Assembly (NCBI RefSeq): GCF_016900355.1
Contig: NZ_JACJKA010000029.1
Location: 1-40,884 of the forward strand
Direction: 5' to 3'
DNA: 40,884 nucleotides
Source: Bacteroides mediterraneensis
Lineage (GTDB): Bacteria > Bacteroidota > Bacteroidia > Bacteroidales > Bacteroidaceae
The notes beneath the pieces were generated by a model that made no database searches, was not told where the DNA came from, and worked only from the letters and a program-made list of their open reading frames with translations. The first letter of the stretch is position 1, and each line of letters opens with the position of its first letter. The position numbers and the translations under genes are program-made. Below, piece after piece: positions 33,260 to 40,884 of this stretch.

Positions 33260-33506
33260 ATGAGTCTAGAGGATGAAGTCCCTTGCGTGCCTTCAGGCGC
33301 TGTATACATTCCTTATCTTCCAAGACCCTCATACAAAAATCAGAGAACGGATCCACTATCTCATCCACACAGGCCTTTACTGAAAACCCATTGTTTCTAC
33401 TAAATAAATTGGATGAATCATAGATTTCACAAAACAATAAGGCCTGACCCCATTGAATGGAATCAGGCCTTATTCATCCTATATTTTCAAAATTGAAACG
33501 TAATTT
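33260..33506. other. Intergenic region with terminator
   Basis: Between the convergent DUF1847 and AAA/PD-(D/E)XK genes. AATAAGGCCTGA (33436-33447) and TCAGGCCTTATT (33463-33474) form a perfect 12-bp stem extended by CCATT/AATGG in the loop, a good bidirectional terminator. On the minus strand 33168-33437 can be read as an 89-codon ORF, but its last third is antisense to DUF1847 and no family is recognisable. Confidence 0.75.
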
Positions 33507-35054
33507 TCACGCCACAATCCACCGCTCAATGCTCCGGGTCTCGTCACTGAAGTTCACTCCGACCTTAATCACCTTACGACCGTCCGCTGCAAAGGCGGAA
33601 GCATAACCTTTCTCCTCAATCTGTTGCAGAGCCTCCTCGGCGGTTCCGTTCAGTTTGAACTCTATCACGTAGATGTAATCGGCAGTCTTCAGCACCAGGT
33701 CCACCCGGCCGCGTGATGTGTGATATTCCACCTCGGTATGGAAACCCATCAATTTGAACACGATGTAGAGGATATTCTGGTAATGCACTTCCCGGTCGCG
33801 GGCCAGCTCGTAGGGCGTATCGTCGAAGAACGTCTGTAGCCGGCTCAGGAAACCGTCCACATCCCCCTTGCGCACCTCGCCCACAAAGCACTGAATCTCG
33901 TAGGGCGACTTGCTGGTGCTCACTGACGCATAGTTGGGCAGCAGGAAGCGGAAGAAGCCCTGCTCCACCTCCCGGTTCGGGAAACCCAGCGTATAGTTTT
34001 CAAACTCCGCATTGTAGTCCTTGATGGTGAGGTACCCACTCTGGTAGATGACCGGCACCGGGTCGGTAGAGGCCGCATCGATGGAGTCCAGCACCGGACC
34101 GCTGGTCACGATGTGTTCGATTTCATCCACCCGGTAATGGTGAAGCTTCATCAGTTCCACCAGGTAGGTCGGCGTACCCGTCTCGAACCAATAGCTCCCA
34201 ATCTGCTTCTTGGCAAAGGTATTCAGCAGACTGAAGGGATTGTACATCCCCACCGATTTATAACAGAAATGATAGCCGTCGTAGTTTTCCTGCAACAAAG
34301 CGCAGGCCTTTGCGTAATCCACACCCAGATTGTCCGCCAGCGCGTGAATGTCCTCCTCAAAATACGCATGAAGTTCCGCATCGCTGATACCGCAAAGTTC
34401 CGCATAACGGTTATCCATAGAAATGTCCATAAGGTTGTTCAAGTCGCTGAACACGCTCACCTTGCTGAACTTCGTCACGCCCGTCAGCATCGCAAAATAA
34501 ATGGAACCGTCACACGACTTGAGCGCCCCGTAAAACGCCTTGAGCGTGTTGCGGAATTTGGTCTGCAAATCCGGGTTCGTGATGGCCTGAAGCATCGGCT
34601 TGTCGTACTCGTCAATCAGAATCACGACCTTCTGTCCGGTTTTCTTCGCTGCCCGGCGGATTACTCCCTCAAAACGGGTCGCCACGGAATACTCATCCGG
34701 ATTATAGCCATATTCCGCCTCCCACTGTTTCAGGGTCAGTTCCAGCTTGTTTTCCAGACTTGCCTCCGTATCATATTTTTCCGTATTCAAATCCATGTGC
34801 AGTACGGGATGCACCGTCCAGTCATTCTCCAAACTTTCCATGGCAAGTCCTTTGAAAAGTTCCTTCTTTCCCTGAAAGTAAGCCTCCAATGTGGAAATCA
34901 TCAAGCTCTTCCCAAACCGACGAGGACGGCTCAGGAAATAATACTTTCCTGTCTGTACCAGATTATATAAAAGAGAGGTCTTGTCTACATAAATATATCC
35001 CCTGCTGCGGAGATCTTCGAAATTCTGTATGCCTACCGGATAAAGTCTGTTCAT
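33507..35054 (-). CDS. AAA-ATPase-like protein with PD-(D/E)XK nuclease domain
   Basis: 515 residues from ATG 35054; longer starts run into the -7 box, though ATG 35060 is possible. The N-terminal ATPase has Walker A SRPRRFGKS (42-50) and Walker B VVILIDEYDKPM, the pattern of the AAA-ATPase_like family found in many copies in Bacteroides. The C-terminal 80 residues have a PD-(D/E)XK-like core: Asp452 in GRVDLVL and E465-x-K467 in IEFKL. The role is unknown; such genes are dispersed and have been suspected of mobile or conflict functions. All catalytic-looking residues are present. Single-gene unit. Confidence 0.88.
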   Translation of the reverse strand: MNRLYPVGIQNFEDLRSRGYIYVDKTSLLYNLVQTGKYYFLSRPRRFGKSLMISTLEAYFQGKKELFKGLAMESLENDWTVHPVLHMDLNTEKYDTEASLENKLELTLKQWEAEYGYNPDEYSVATRFEGVIRRAAKKTGQKVVILIDEYDKPMLQAITNPDLQTKFRNTLKAFYGALKSCDGSIYFAMLTGVTKFSKVSVFSDLNNLMDISMDNRYAELCGISDAELHAYFEEDIHALADNLGVDYAKACALLQENYDGYHFCYKSVGMYNPFSLLNTFAKKQIGSYWFETGTPTYLVELMKLHHYRVDEIEHIVTSGPVLDSIDAASTDPVPVIYQSGYLTIKDYNAEFENYTLGFPNREVEQGFFRFLLPNYASVSTSKSPYEIQCFVGEVRKGDVDGFLSRLQTFFDDTPYELARDREVHYQNILYIVFKLMGFHTEVEYHTSRGRVDLVLKTADYIYVIEFKLNGTAEEALQQIEEKGYASAFAADGRKVIKVGVNFSDETRSIERWIVA

Positions 35055-35078
35055 GGCCATTTCGTTTTTATACCTACA

Positions 35079-35086
35079 CAAAGGTA
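35079..35086 (-). promoter_or_regulatory. Predicted -7 box (TACCTTTG) for the AAA/PD-(D/E)XK gene
   Basis: Minus-strand TACCTTTG, 24 nt before ATG 35054. It overlaps the in-frame ATG at 35081, excluding that start. Confidence 0.6.
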
Positions 35087-35128
35087 AGGTTTATCTGCCG
35101 CAATTCCTAATCTGGCAGAATGAAAAAA

Positions 35129-35160
35129 CCGCCACGCATCCTGCTGAAGACACGTGGCGG
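35129..35160 (-). terminator. Terminator of the flavin reductase operon
   Basis: CCGCCACG (35129-35136) pairs with CGTGGCGG (35153-35160); on the minus strand TTTTTT follows. It separates the redox operon from the AAA/PD-(D/E)XK gene. Confidence 0.8.
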
Positions 35161-35181
35161 CTTCTTTTTACTTCACTGATT

Positions 35182-35742
35182 CTACTTCAATGCTTTCCCG
35201 TCGGAGAAGGCATTGCCCACTTTCTCACCGATGGCCAGATACTGGTGATGAATCGGGTCAAAAGTAATCGGTTTCAGACGGGCAGGATCAATCTTTCCAT
35301 TCTCGTCCAGAATCTCTTCTGCGGCCGACACATTGACAATACGGCCTACCAGGTGGTTGCTCTCCTTGTCGTACGAAACCAGTTCACATTCCAAGGTCAT
35401 CGGCAACTCCTCGATAATCGGGGCATTCACGAACTCCGACTTCACGGCATGGAAGCCCGCCTTGGCAAACTTGTCCAGCTCTCTCTTTCCGGAAACAAGA
35501 CCTACATAGTCGCAAGCCACTACCTGACCGACTGTCGCCATGCTCACGGTGAAAGCCTTCGTAGCCAGGATATTCTGGGTCGTCTTATGGCCCTCAGACA
35601 GGCAGATGCCCACCATGTTATCCGTATAAACTCCACCCCACGCGGCATTCATGGCGTTGGGCTTTCCATTCTCGTCGTACGCAGCCACGATAAAGACGGG
35701 CATCGGGTACAAGCATGTGTTTACTCCAAAATTCTTTCGCAT
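35182..35742 (-). CDS. Flavin reductase family protein
   Basis: 186 residues from ATG 35742 (MRKNFGVNTCLYPMPVFIVA), chosen because the longer start overlaps the stop of the upstream dehydrogenase. The FMN-binding split-barrel fold is suggested by GKPNAMNAAWGGVYTDNMVGICL and ILATKAFTVSMATVGQVVACDYVG. These proteins bind FMN and reduce it or act as flavoprotein oxidoreductases. Last gene of a four-gene unit downstream of the dehydrogenase; a terminator follows. Confidence 0.92.
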   Translation of the reverse strand: MRKNFGVNTCLYPMPVFIVAAYDENGKPNAMNAAWGGVYTDNMVGICLSEGHKTTQNILATKAFTVSMATVGQVVACDYVGLVSGKRELDKFAKAGFHAVKSEFVNAPIIEELPMTLECELVSYDKESNHLVGRIVNVSAAEEILDENGKIDPARLKPITFDPIHHQYLAIGEKVGNAFSDGKALK

Positions 35743-35768
35743 AGTCTGTATATTTTTATGTGGTACAA

Positions 35769-36815
35769 TCATTTGTCATTGCGAGGGGTTACCGCCACCT
35801 TAATCACCCCATCCAGACGATTCTCGAAGATGCGGTAAGCCTCTTCTATCTCGTTGAGGGGGAAGCGGTGCGTGATGAGCGGCGTGGTGTCAATCTTACC
35901 TTCCGCAATCAGCCGGAGGATTTCGGCACAGTCACAGCCGTCTACCCCTCCCGTCTTGAAGGTGAGATTCTTGCCGTACATGTCGGGCAAGGGAAGCACC
36001 TGCGGACGGTCGTACAAGGCGACGACGGTCACGATGGCATTCGGACGGGCACATTCCCAAGCCAGACGGAAGGTGTCATCGGCTCCGGCCACCTCGATGA
36101 CCACGTCGGCTCCACCGTGCGCACTGTGGGCTTTCACGAATGCCTGACACTGCTCCGGGGTAGTAACCAGTACCTCGGGATAATGCGTCTGCACGAAACG
36201 GATGCGCTCTTCCGATTTTTCACACACGATGAGGCGGCGCGGATGCTTCAAGCGGGCACAGAGCAGCGTGCAGATTCCCGTAGGTCCGGCCCCAATCAGC
36301 AGCACCGTATCGTCGGGCGTGATTTCCGAGATACGTGCAGCCCAGAAGCCGGTGGCCAAAATGTCACCCACGAAAAGCGCCTGCTCGTCCGTCACCCCAT
36401 CGGGAATACGGTTCAGTCCCTGGTCGGCATGCGGCACCCGCACGTATTCCGTCTGACCGCCGTCGATACGGCAACCCAATGCCCAACCCCCGTCGAGGTC
36501 CTCGCAGTTGTTCACATACCCGTGGCGGCAGAAAAAACACTCTCCACAGAAAGTCTCCACGTTGACCGTCACCCGGTCGCCCGGCTTTACGGTCGTGACT
36601 TCCGCTCCCACCTGCTCCACGATGCCCACCATTTCATGGCCCACCGTGATGCCCGGTACGGCCCGCGGCACACTGCCGTGCTTGATGTGCAAATCGCTGG
36701 TGCAGATACTTCCCAAGGTGACGCGCACCAAGGCATCCTTCGGGTCTTTCAGCACAGGCATCGGCTTCTCCAACAAGGCAAACTGCCCCTGCTTCATATA
36801 GGTATAAGCTAACAT
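35769..36815 (-). CDS. Zinc-dependent alcohol dehydrogenase (MDR family)
   Basis: 348 residues from ATG 36815 (MLAYTYMKQGQFALLEKP); the longer ORF would overlap the upstream gene. Catalytic zinc ligands in CTSDLH and GHEMVG; structural zinc cysteines in CGECFFCRHGYVNNC; NAD(P)-binding GAGPTG. The family includes alcohol, sorbitol and threonine dehydrogenases; the substrate is unresolved. It is 11 nt downstream of the TIGR04076 gene and 26 nt upstream of the flavin reductase. Confidence 0.95.
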   Translation of the reverse strand: MLAYTYMKQGQFALLEKPMPVLKDPKDALVRVTLGSICTSDLHIKHGSVPRAVPGITVGHEMVGIVEQVGAEVTTVKPGDRVTVNVETFCGECFFCRHGYVNNCEDLDGGWALGCRIDGGQTEYVRVPHADQGLNRIPDGVTDEQALFVGDILATGFWAARISEITPDDTVLLIGAGPTGICTLLCARLKHPRRLIVCEKSEERIRFVQTHYPEVLVTTPEQCQAFVKAHSAHGGADVVIEVAGADDTFRLAWECARPNAIVTVVALYDRPQVLPLPDMYGKNLTFKTGGVDGCDCAEILRLIAEGKIDTTPLITHRFPLNEIEEAYRIFENRLDGVIKVAVTPRNDK

Positions 36816-36826
36816 ATTCTTCGGTA

Positions 36827-37129
36827 TTAATCGATTACTTCTATCAGGAAACTTACCGGACGGAAACCGTCGTTGCACGAAATCATGGCCGACCGCTCGT
36901 TCTTCATCCAGCCGTCGTAGAAATTACTTCCCCCATGCGCCAGTGCCATCACGAAAGGCGACATGCTCTGCCACGCACTCTCACACAGTCCCTCGGGCTT
37001 CTCCCAGCCGTGGGCGATGAACACCTGCCCTTCTTCCATATCACAGGGATGTTCAAGGGGATTCTCATACAGCGCCATCAAGTCGCGGTAGCACGCCTTG
37101 CGCATCACGGTTATTCGGATATCTTTCAT
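36827..37129 (-). CDS. TIGR04076-type small protein
   Basis: 100 residues. The start MKDIRITVMRKACYRDLMALY, outlined only, and CDMEEGQVFIAHGWEKPEGLC match the TIGR04076 family of small proteins with conserved cysteines that often sit near redox enzymes. Function unknown. Second gene of the operon, 13 nt after the DUF1810 stop and 11 nt before the dehydrogenase. Confidence 0.8.
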   Translation of the reverse strand: MKDIRITVMRKACYRDLMALYENPLEHPCDMEEGQVFIAHGWEKPEGLCESAWQSMSPFVMALAHGGSNFYDGWMKNERSAMISCNDGFRPVSFLIEVID

Positions 37130-37142
37130 GGCTTCCTCCTTC

Positions 37143-37550
37143 TTATTTAGTAGAAAAATAGGCTTTCAACACCTCGGCAAACACATCGTCCGGGGAGACC
37201 TTGTCGAACAGCTGCATCGAGCTGCGCAGTTTCAACACGTCCACCTCCGAACCCATCAGTTGCCGTACCGTACGATGTCCGCGATGCGCCAACAAAGCAC
37301 GAGTGATTTCCCGCAGACGAGTTCCTAACACCGGATGTGCCAGATAGGCCCGTGCCTCTTCCTCGCCATCCAATCCATAGAATTGGGAGTTGTAACTATA
37401 GCCCAGCCCCTTCTCCTGAGGGAAGATATACCAAATCCAATGGCTCTGCTTGCCGCCCTTGCGGATTTCCTTCAATGCTACGGGATACATGTCTTCCTGG
37501 GCATCCAAAAATCGTTGCAGATTATAATTTGTGTCACCCATATTCTTCAT
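37143..37550 (-). CDS. DUF1810 protein
   Basis: 135 residues. NLQRFLDAQEDMYPVALKEI, GGKQSHWIWYIFPQ, GLGYSYNSQFYGLDGEEEARAYL and HPVLGTRLREI are characteristic of DUF1810. The function is not established. A second ATG (fourth residue, MGDTNY) is an equally possible start. First gene of the minus-strand operon leading to the dehydrogenase and flavin reductase. Confidence 0.9.
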   Translation of the reverse strand: MKNMGDTNYNLQRFLDAQEDMYPVALKEIRKGGKQSHWIWYIFPQEKGLGYSYNSQFYGLDGEEEARAYLAHPVLGTRLREITRALLAHRGHRTVRQLMGSEVDVLKLRSSMQLFDKVSPDDVFAEVLKAYFSTK

Positions 37551-37820
37551 TTTTATCTACACTCAAAATTAGGGATAATCTTCCAATTCTACAAACGCAT
37601 TACCTGCATTCTTTTTTCTTTGTTTTGTGGATGTTTTCTTTTTTCAGACAGAAAAACAAAAGAACATATTTTTTGTGTGCACCCCACTCCGTCGTTCTTT
37701 AATTTTTTGTTCTTATGTTCTTCTGTCTTTTAAGTATAGACATAAGCACAAAAGAACAGATTCTCAGTGAATAGTTGAAAATTAAAAGTGTCCTTAGTTG
37801 CTTATTCCCAAAAGAATATC
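37551..37820. other. AT-rich regulatory-looking gap with GTTCTT repeats
   Basis: Divergent gap between the DUF1810 operon and the AAA+ gene. GTTCTT occurs at 37694, 37709 and 37717, and its inverse AAGAAC at 37660 and 37752: five copies in about 100 bp. CTTATG (37712-37717) pairs with CATAAG (37741-37746). No ORF of substance. The repeats could be regulator sites for either neighbour. Confidence 0.45.
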
Positions 37821-37828
37821 TATCTTTG
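37821..37828 (+). promoter_or_regulatory. Predicted -7 box (TATCTTTG) for the AAA+ gene
   Basis: TATCTTTG matches TAnnTTTG. The ATG it would serve is at 38142, giving a leader of about 305 nt, unusually long for this window. Confidence 0.65.
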
Positions 37829-37834
37829 CCTCCG

Positions 37835-38143
37835 AACCTCCGTCTAAAGGAGATTTATCGCACTTTGATTTGATATACAACAAATGATCGTTAAAGAAGT
37901 CACACTAAGTTTTCGTTACGTTCCGCTGAGGTCCTGACCGGATTTTTCTCAGCTTAGGAATCGAATGAACGATTGCTTCCGACAAGGAGGCCGGGATTGT
38001 TGTGCTCTTTGACGTACCAGCCGCGTACCTCTCTTTCAATGGGGAAACGAGAGGGACTCTACCTACTCCCGCAGACCGTTCGTGCCTGCAGGTTTCAACT
38101 CTCTTCATTTATTTTTTCACTTTAAAATCCATTTGTTGTATAT
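37835..38143 (+). promoter_or_regulatory. Structured 5' leader of the AAA+ gene
   Basis: ATATACAACAAATG (37873-37886) is perfectly complementary to CATTTGTTGTATAT (38130-38143), which covers the first two bases of the AAA+ start codon. Pairing would close a loop of about 243 nt and hide the start. Inside are further stems: GCTGAG/CTCAGC (with TCC/GGA inside), AATCG/CGATT, GTAC/GTAC and CCTCTC-TTTC/GAAA-GAGAGG. I do not recognise a named riboswitch or ribosomal-protein leader. Confidence 0.6.
37884..37937 (+). CDS. Candidate 17-residue leader peptide
   Basis: ATG 37884 opens a short frame encoding MIVKEVTLSFRYVPLRS, then TGA. The ATG lies inside the 14-nt segment that pairs with the AAA+ start region, and the stop lies inside the GCTGAG/CTCAGC hairpin. 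Translating it would disrupt the long-range pairing, a plausible attenuation-like switch. Evidence is positional only. Confidence 0.35.
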   Translation: MIVKEVTLSFRYVPLRS

Positions 38144-40076
38144 GAAAAATCTTATGTTACGTGTTTCCCGCACTTTTTCTGAAGAACTTTATGCTCCCGA
38201 ATATGCTCAGAACCACCTCGCTGTGGAACTCTCTCATCCCGATGGCTTTACCGATACACAGGAACTTTCCATCCGCGTATATTCCGATGAATACCGCTTC
38301 TTAGGTTGCGACGCCCGCGAACTGCCGAGAAAAAATCTCCGCAAAGTCCGCTTCGACATCTGTTCTGATGAGGTATGGGGTGTCGGCCTCTACCGCATCT
38401 ATGTCTACCGTAACGGGCACCCGATGGGATGGGCCCTCGTGGAACTCTATGCCGGCTACGAACGCTGGGACAAGACCGAGGTGGAGGATTTCCAGAGACG
38501 ACCCGAAGAAAAATACTTTGCCGAAAAATTCTGCTTCCTGCCCTTGTTCGACCGACTGCTGCGGGAGGGAAGCGACGGCAACTATATCCGGCAGTTCATC
38601 GAGCTGTTCCACGCCCTCGACAGCCGTCAGCTTCCCGTGCCCCATTTGCTCGTGACAGGCGACCAGGCCCGTACCTGTGCCATCCGTCTGTTAGCTTTCC
38701 ATTTCTGTGAGAAGAAGGCATCGCTCTGCTATCATTTTTCTTTGCGGGAACTGCTGAACAGCTCCCTGTCATGGAAACAGTTGCAGCAGAAAATCAGTCA
38801 GAAGAAGGTGGTGTTAGTGGAAGTGCCCTACCTGACCTACTCCGACCAGGATACCCTTCTGGTCGACCTGTTAGGACAGTGGCTGGAGCAGAACGCCTCG
38901 TCTGGCCCCCGCTTCATCTTCTACGGACTGTTAGCGGCCACCTGCCAGCTGCGGACCTACAGTGAGGGGATAGAACGGCTCTTTACCGAGCAGAATACGA
39001 TTTATACTCCCGACCGCCCTGCCGATGCCGACCCGGATGAAGAAACTCCGGCCGGCTTGCTTGCCCTACCGTTTGACGAGGAAGACATGCTGCTGAAAAC
39101 CGACATTCTCACGCCGGAAGGAACCGATACCCTCAAGTTGGAAGATTCTGACGACCAGCCAACGCAAGCATCCACCGAAGAGGTTCTCGATGCCGAACAG
39201 GCCTTGCAGGAGATGGTGGGACTGACGCGACTGAAAGAGGATCTGGAGGAAGCCCGGATGCTGGCCCGCTTCACCAAGAAACGGCAGGAACTGGGACTCG
39301 ACACCTCGCACGAGAACCGACACCACATGCTGTTCCTCGGCAATCCCGGAACGGGAAAGACCACGGTGGCCAAGCTCATCGGACAGATGTACCATCGGAT
39401 GGGACTGCTTTCCGTGGGACATACCGTGGAGACCTGCCGCACGAACCTCGTGGGCGAATTCATCGGAGAGACGGAAAAGAAGACCAGAGAGGCCATCCAG
39501 GAAGCACGGGGCGGCGTACTCTTCATCGACGAGGCCTACACCTTAGTGACCACCCGGGAGGAAACAAAGGACTTTGGCAAGGAGGTTATCCATGCACTGC
39601 TTCCCGTACTCTCGGAACCCAATCCCGACCTGATTGTCATCCTGGCCGGCTACGAGGACAAGATGCAGTTGCTGATGCGCACCAACCCGGGCTTGCAGGA
39701 CCGCTTCCCACTCCAATTCCACTTTGACGACTACACGGCGGACGAGCTGCGGGAGATGGCGCACCGCTACCTGGAGAAACAGAATTTCCAGCTGACGCTT
39801 GCCGCAGGCGAGGCCCTGTACCGCCTCATCGTGGAAGCTACCACCCACCGCGACGAACATTTCGGCAACGGGCGCTGGGTACACAACCTGATAGAGCAAG
39901 GCCTCATCAAGAGCATGGCCCGGCGCATCATGTCACTGCCTACCCTGCCCGACGACACCCTCCTGTTCCGTACCATCGAGGTGGAAGACGTACAGGCTGC
40001 CAGCCGTCACCTCTTCGGCAACCGGGTGCTGAAACTGGAACCGCAGCCCACACGCCGCATCGGCTTCCGGGCCTGA
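38142..40076 (+). CDS. CbbX/SpoVK-like AAA+ ATPase with novel N-terminus
   Basis: 644 residues from ATG 38142; the upstream ATG at 38082 lies in the leader. Residues about 1-330 form a domain I do not recognise (opening FSEELYAPEYAQNHLAVELS) with a beta-rich start and a helical end, then an acidic linker. From about 350 comes the AAA+ module: MVGLTRLKEDLEEA, Walker A GNPGTGKT (400-407), a GEFIGETEKKT segment, Walker B VLFIDEAYTLV (about 458-468), sensor/arginine finger in NPGLQDRFPLQFHF, and a C-terminal lid (GNGRWVHNLIEQGL). The AAA+ part matches the CbbX/SpoVK clade, hexameric remodelling ATPases. The substrate is unknown. Confidence 0.85.
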   Translation: MKNLMLRVSRTFSEELYAPEYAQNHLAVELSHPDGFTDTQELSIRVYSDEYRFLGCDARELPRKNLRKVRFDICSDEVWGVGLYRIYVYRNGHPMGWALVELYAGYERWDKTEVEDFQRRPEEKYFAEKFCFLPLFDRLLREGSDGNYIRQFIELFHALDSRQLPVPHLLVTGDQARTCAIRLLAFHFCEKKASLCYHFSLRELLNSSLSWKQLQQKISQKKVVLVEVPYLTYSDQDTLLVDLLGQWLEQNASSGPRFIFYGLLAATCQLRTYSEGIERLFTEQNTIYTPDRPADADPDEETPAGLLALPFDEEDMLLKTDILTPEGTDTLKLEDSDDQPTQASTEEVLDAEQALQEMVGLTRLKEDLEEARMLARFTKKRQELGLDTSHENRHHMLFLGNPGTGKTTVAKLIGQMYHRMGLLSVGHTVETCRTNLVGEFIGETEKKTREAIQEARGGVLFIDEAYTLVTTREETKDFGKEVIHALLPVLSEPNPDLIVILAGYEDKMQLLMRTNPGLQDRFPLQFHFDDYTADELREMAHRYLEKQNFQLTLAAGEALYRLIVEATTHRDEHFGNGRWVHNLIEQGLIKSMARRIMSLPTLPDDTLLFRTIEVEDVQAASRHLFGNRVLKLEPQPTRRIGFRA

Positions 40077-40153
40077 GACACTAACCACAAAAGGGTGCCT
40101 CAACACAGCACCATGAAAGCAACCATCTTATTGATTGGAACCCACAAAAAAAA

Positions 40154-40197
40154 CTCCTGCTTTCGTCCTATTCATCAAGACAAAGCAGGAGATTTTT
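40154..40197 (+). terminator. Terminator of the AAA+ gene
   Basis: CTCCTGCTTT (40154-40163) pairs with AAAGCAGGAG (40182-40191), followed by ATTTTTT. An A-run on the left side means it may also stop transcription from the lipocalin side. Confidence 0.85.
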
Positions 40198-40234
40198 TAT
40201 ATTACAAGCGCTTTCCGCCATCAATATCCTTCCA

Positions 40235-40743
40235 TTAATTGAACACCAGCCTATCTGTGTCGTATCCGCGTTTCCGCAGTTCGTCGAGGAGTTTCTGAAG
40301 CACATCGTCAGGCAGTTTCTCTTCCCGGCTCATGATCCAGAGATACTTGTCACTGCTGCTACCAATCAACACATAGCGGTAATCCGGGTCAATGTCGAGC
40401 ACATAGTAATCAGCATAGAACCACAGGAAGAACGATACCTTCAGTTTGCCGGGGTCGTTCGGGTCAGGCTGTTTCGCCTTGCCCTTGATTTCCTTGTACT
40501 TCCCGTCCTTGTATCCCGCGTTCAGTACCTCGATACGCCCTTCGGGAGCAAAGTGTAAGTGGCTGTCACCCGGCTCATCCCCTTTTCAAAACGATGGTCA
40601 TAACGGGCTATTTCGTACCATTTACCCATGAAGCGGGCCACATCAAATTGTTTCACCGTCTGGTTGTCTATTTGGGTGGAATTTCCGCCCTGGCAACTGC
40701 CCAATCCCAACAGGGCACACAAAAGAATCAAGATTTGTTTCAT
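40235..40743 (-). pseudogene. Lipocalin (Blc-like) lipoprotein, frameshifted
   Basis: The 5' part from ATG 40743 encodes a lipoprotein signal ending LGLGSCQGG and the lipocalin motif FMGKWYEIARYDHRFEKG, then VTATYTLLP; it then shifts frame and stops (KGVSRY). In the next frame the protein continues as EGRIEVLNAGYKDGKY, KLKVSFFLWFYADYYV, YLWIMSRE and DELRKRGYDTDRLVFN to a TAA at 40235. One missing C in the CTCCCG at about 40549-40554 explains it; restored, the protein is about 170 residues, the normal Blc length. Either a real pseudogene or a sequencing error. Confidence 0.85.
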
Positions 40744-40884
40744 CACGCAATCTATTTTAACGTGAGTTCGATATAAGGAATAAAATTATTCGTTTGATAA
40801 TTAGGAACATAGCGATAAAAGCATTAAATTTATAGTGTCAAGTTATAACATTTAAGCGATTACCACTATGTTCTCAGAGGATAA

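Noticed and set aside
33168..33437. An 89-codon minus-strand ORF after DUF1847.
   Set aside because: Its last third is antisense to the DUF1847 coding region, and the first 60 residues match no family I recognise; no promoter or neighbour supports it.
40868..40884. ATG TTC TCA GAG GAT at the very end, resembling the start of an insertion-sequence transposase.
   Set aside because: Only five codons are visible before the window ends; not enough to call.

Overview
The window looks like a chromosomal segment of a gut Bacteroidales (Bacteroides/Phocaeicola type). The evidence is a SusC/SusD pair controlled by a hybrid two-component system, serine-type sulfatases that need anaerobic maturation, an HU-like DNA-binding protein with a winged-helix tail, and many promoters with the Bacteroides -7 box TAnnTTTG. 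No rRNA, tRNA or CRISPR array was seen.

Layout. (1) 1-700: two tandem copies (274 bp apart) of an IS66-type accessory-ORF remnant. (2) 744-11864: a defence island. On the minus strand, an HU-like gene is followed by a tightly packed, visibly AT-rich trio: a complete 5-methylcytosine methyltransferase, a 960-residue protein with a MORC-like GHKL ATPase at the N-terminus and a histidine-kinase-like module at the C-terminus, and a 557-residue protein with a receiver-like N-terminus. On the plus strand, diverging from the HU gene, are a McrB-like GTPase, a LlaJI-type restriction endonuclease split by a frameshift at a T7 run, and a Vsr endonuclease. Only one methyltransferase is present, so the two arms may share it. 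(3) 11851-15007: housekeeping and accessory genes (MBL-Nudix fusion, DUF4112, FKBP isomerase, AraC regulator). (4) 15041-29163: a polysaccharide utilisation locus with HTCS regulator, SusC, SusD, sulfatase, GH29 fucosidase and a second sulfatase, which fits use of a sulfated, fucosylated glycan such as mucin. (5) 29330-37550: TrmH methyltransferase, flavodoxin, AraC, DUF4890, DUF1847, an AAA-ATPase/PD-(D/E)XK protein, and a four-gene redox operon. (6) 37551-40884: an AAA+ ATPase behind a long structured leader, and a frameshifted lipocalin.

Three things deserve most attention. The first is the methyltransferase / double-GHKL / receiver operon, which looks like a phosphorelay built into a restriction-type system. 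The second is a pair of unrelated-sequence arrays (7194-7281 and 29171-29300) that share one architecture: palindromic units repeated every 22 bp, one in a divergent and one in a convergent intergenic region. The third is the roughly 300-nt leader of the AAA+ gene, where a 14-nt segment is perfectly complementary to the start-codon region and a 17-residue leader peptide begins inside that segment.

All family calls come from reading motifs; no searches were run.
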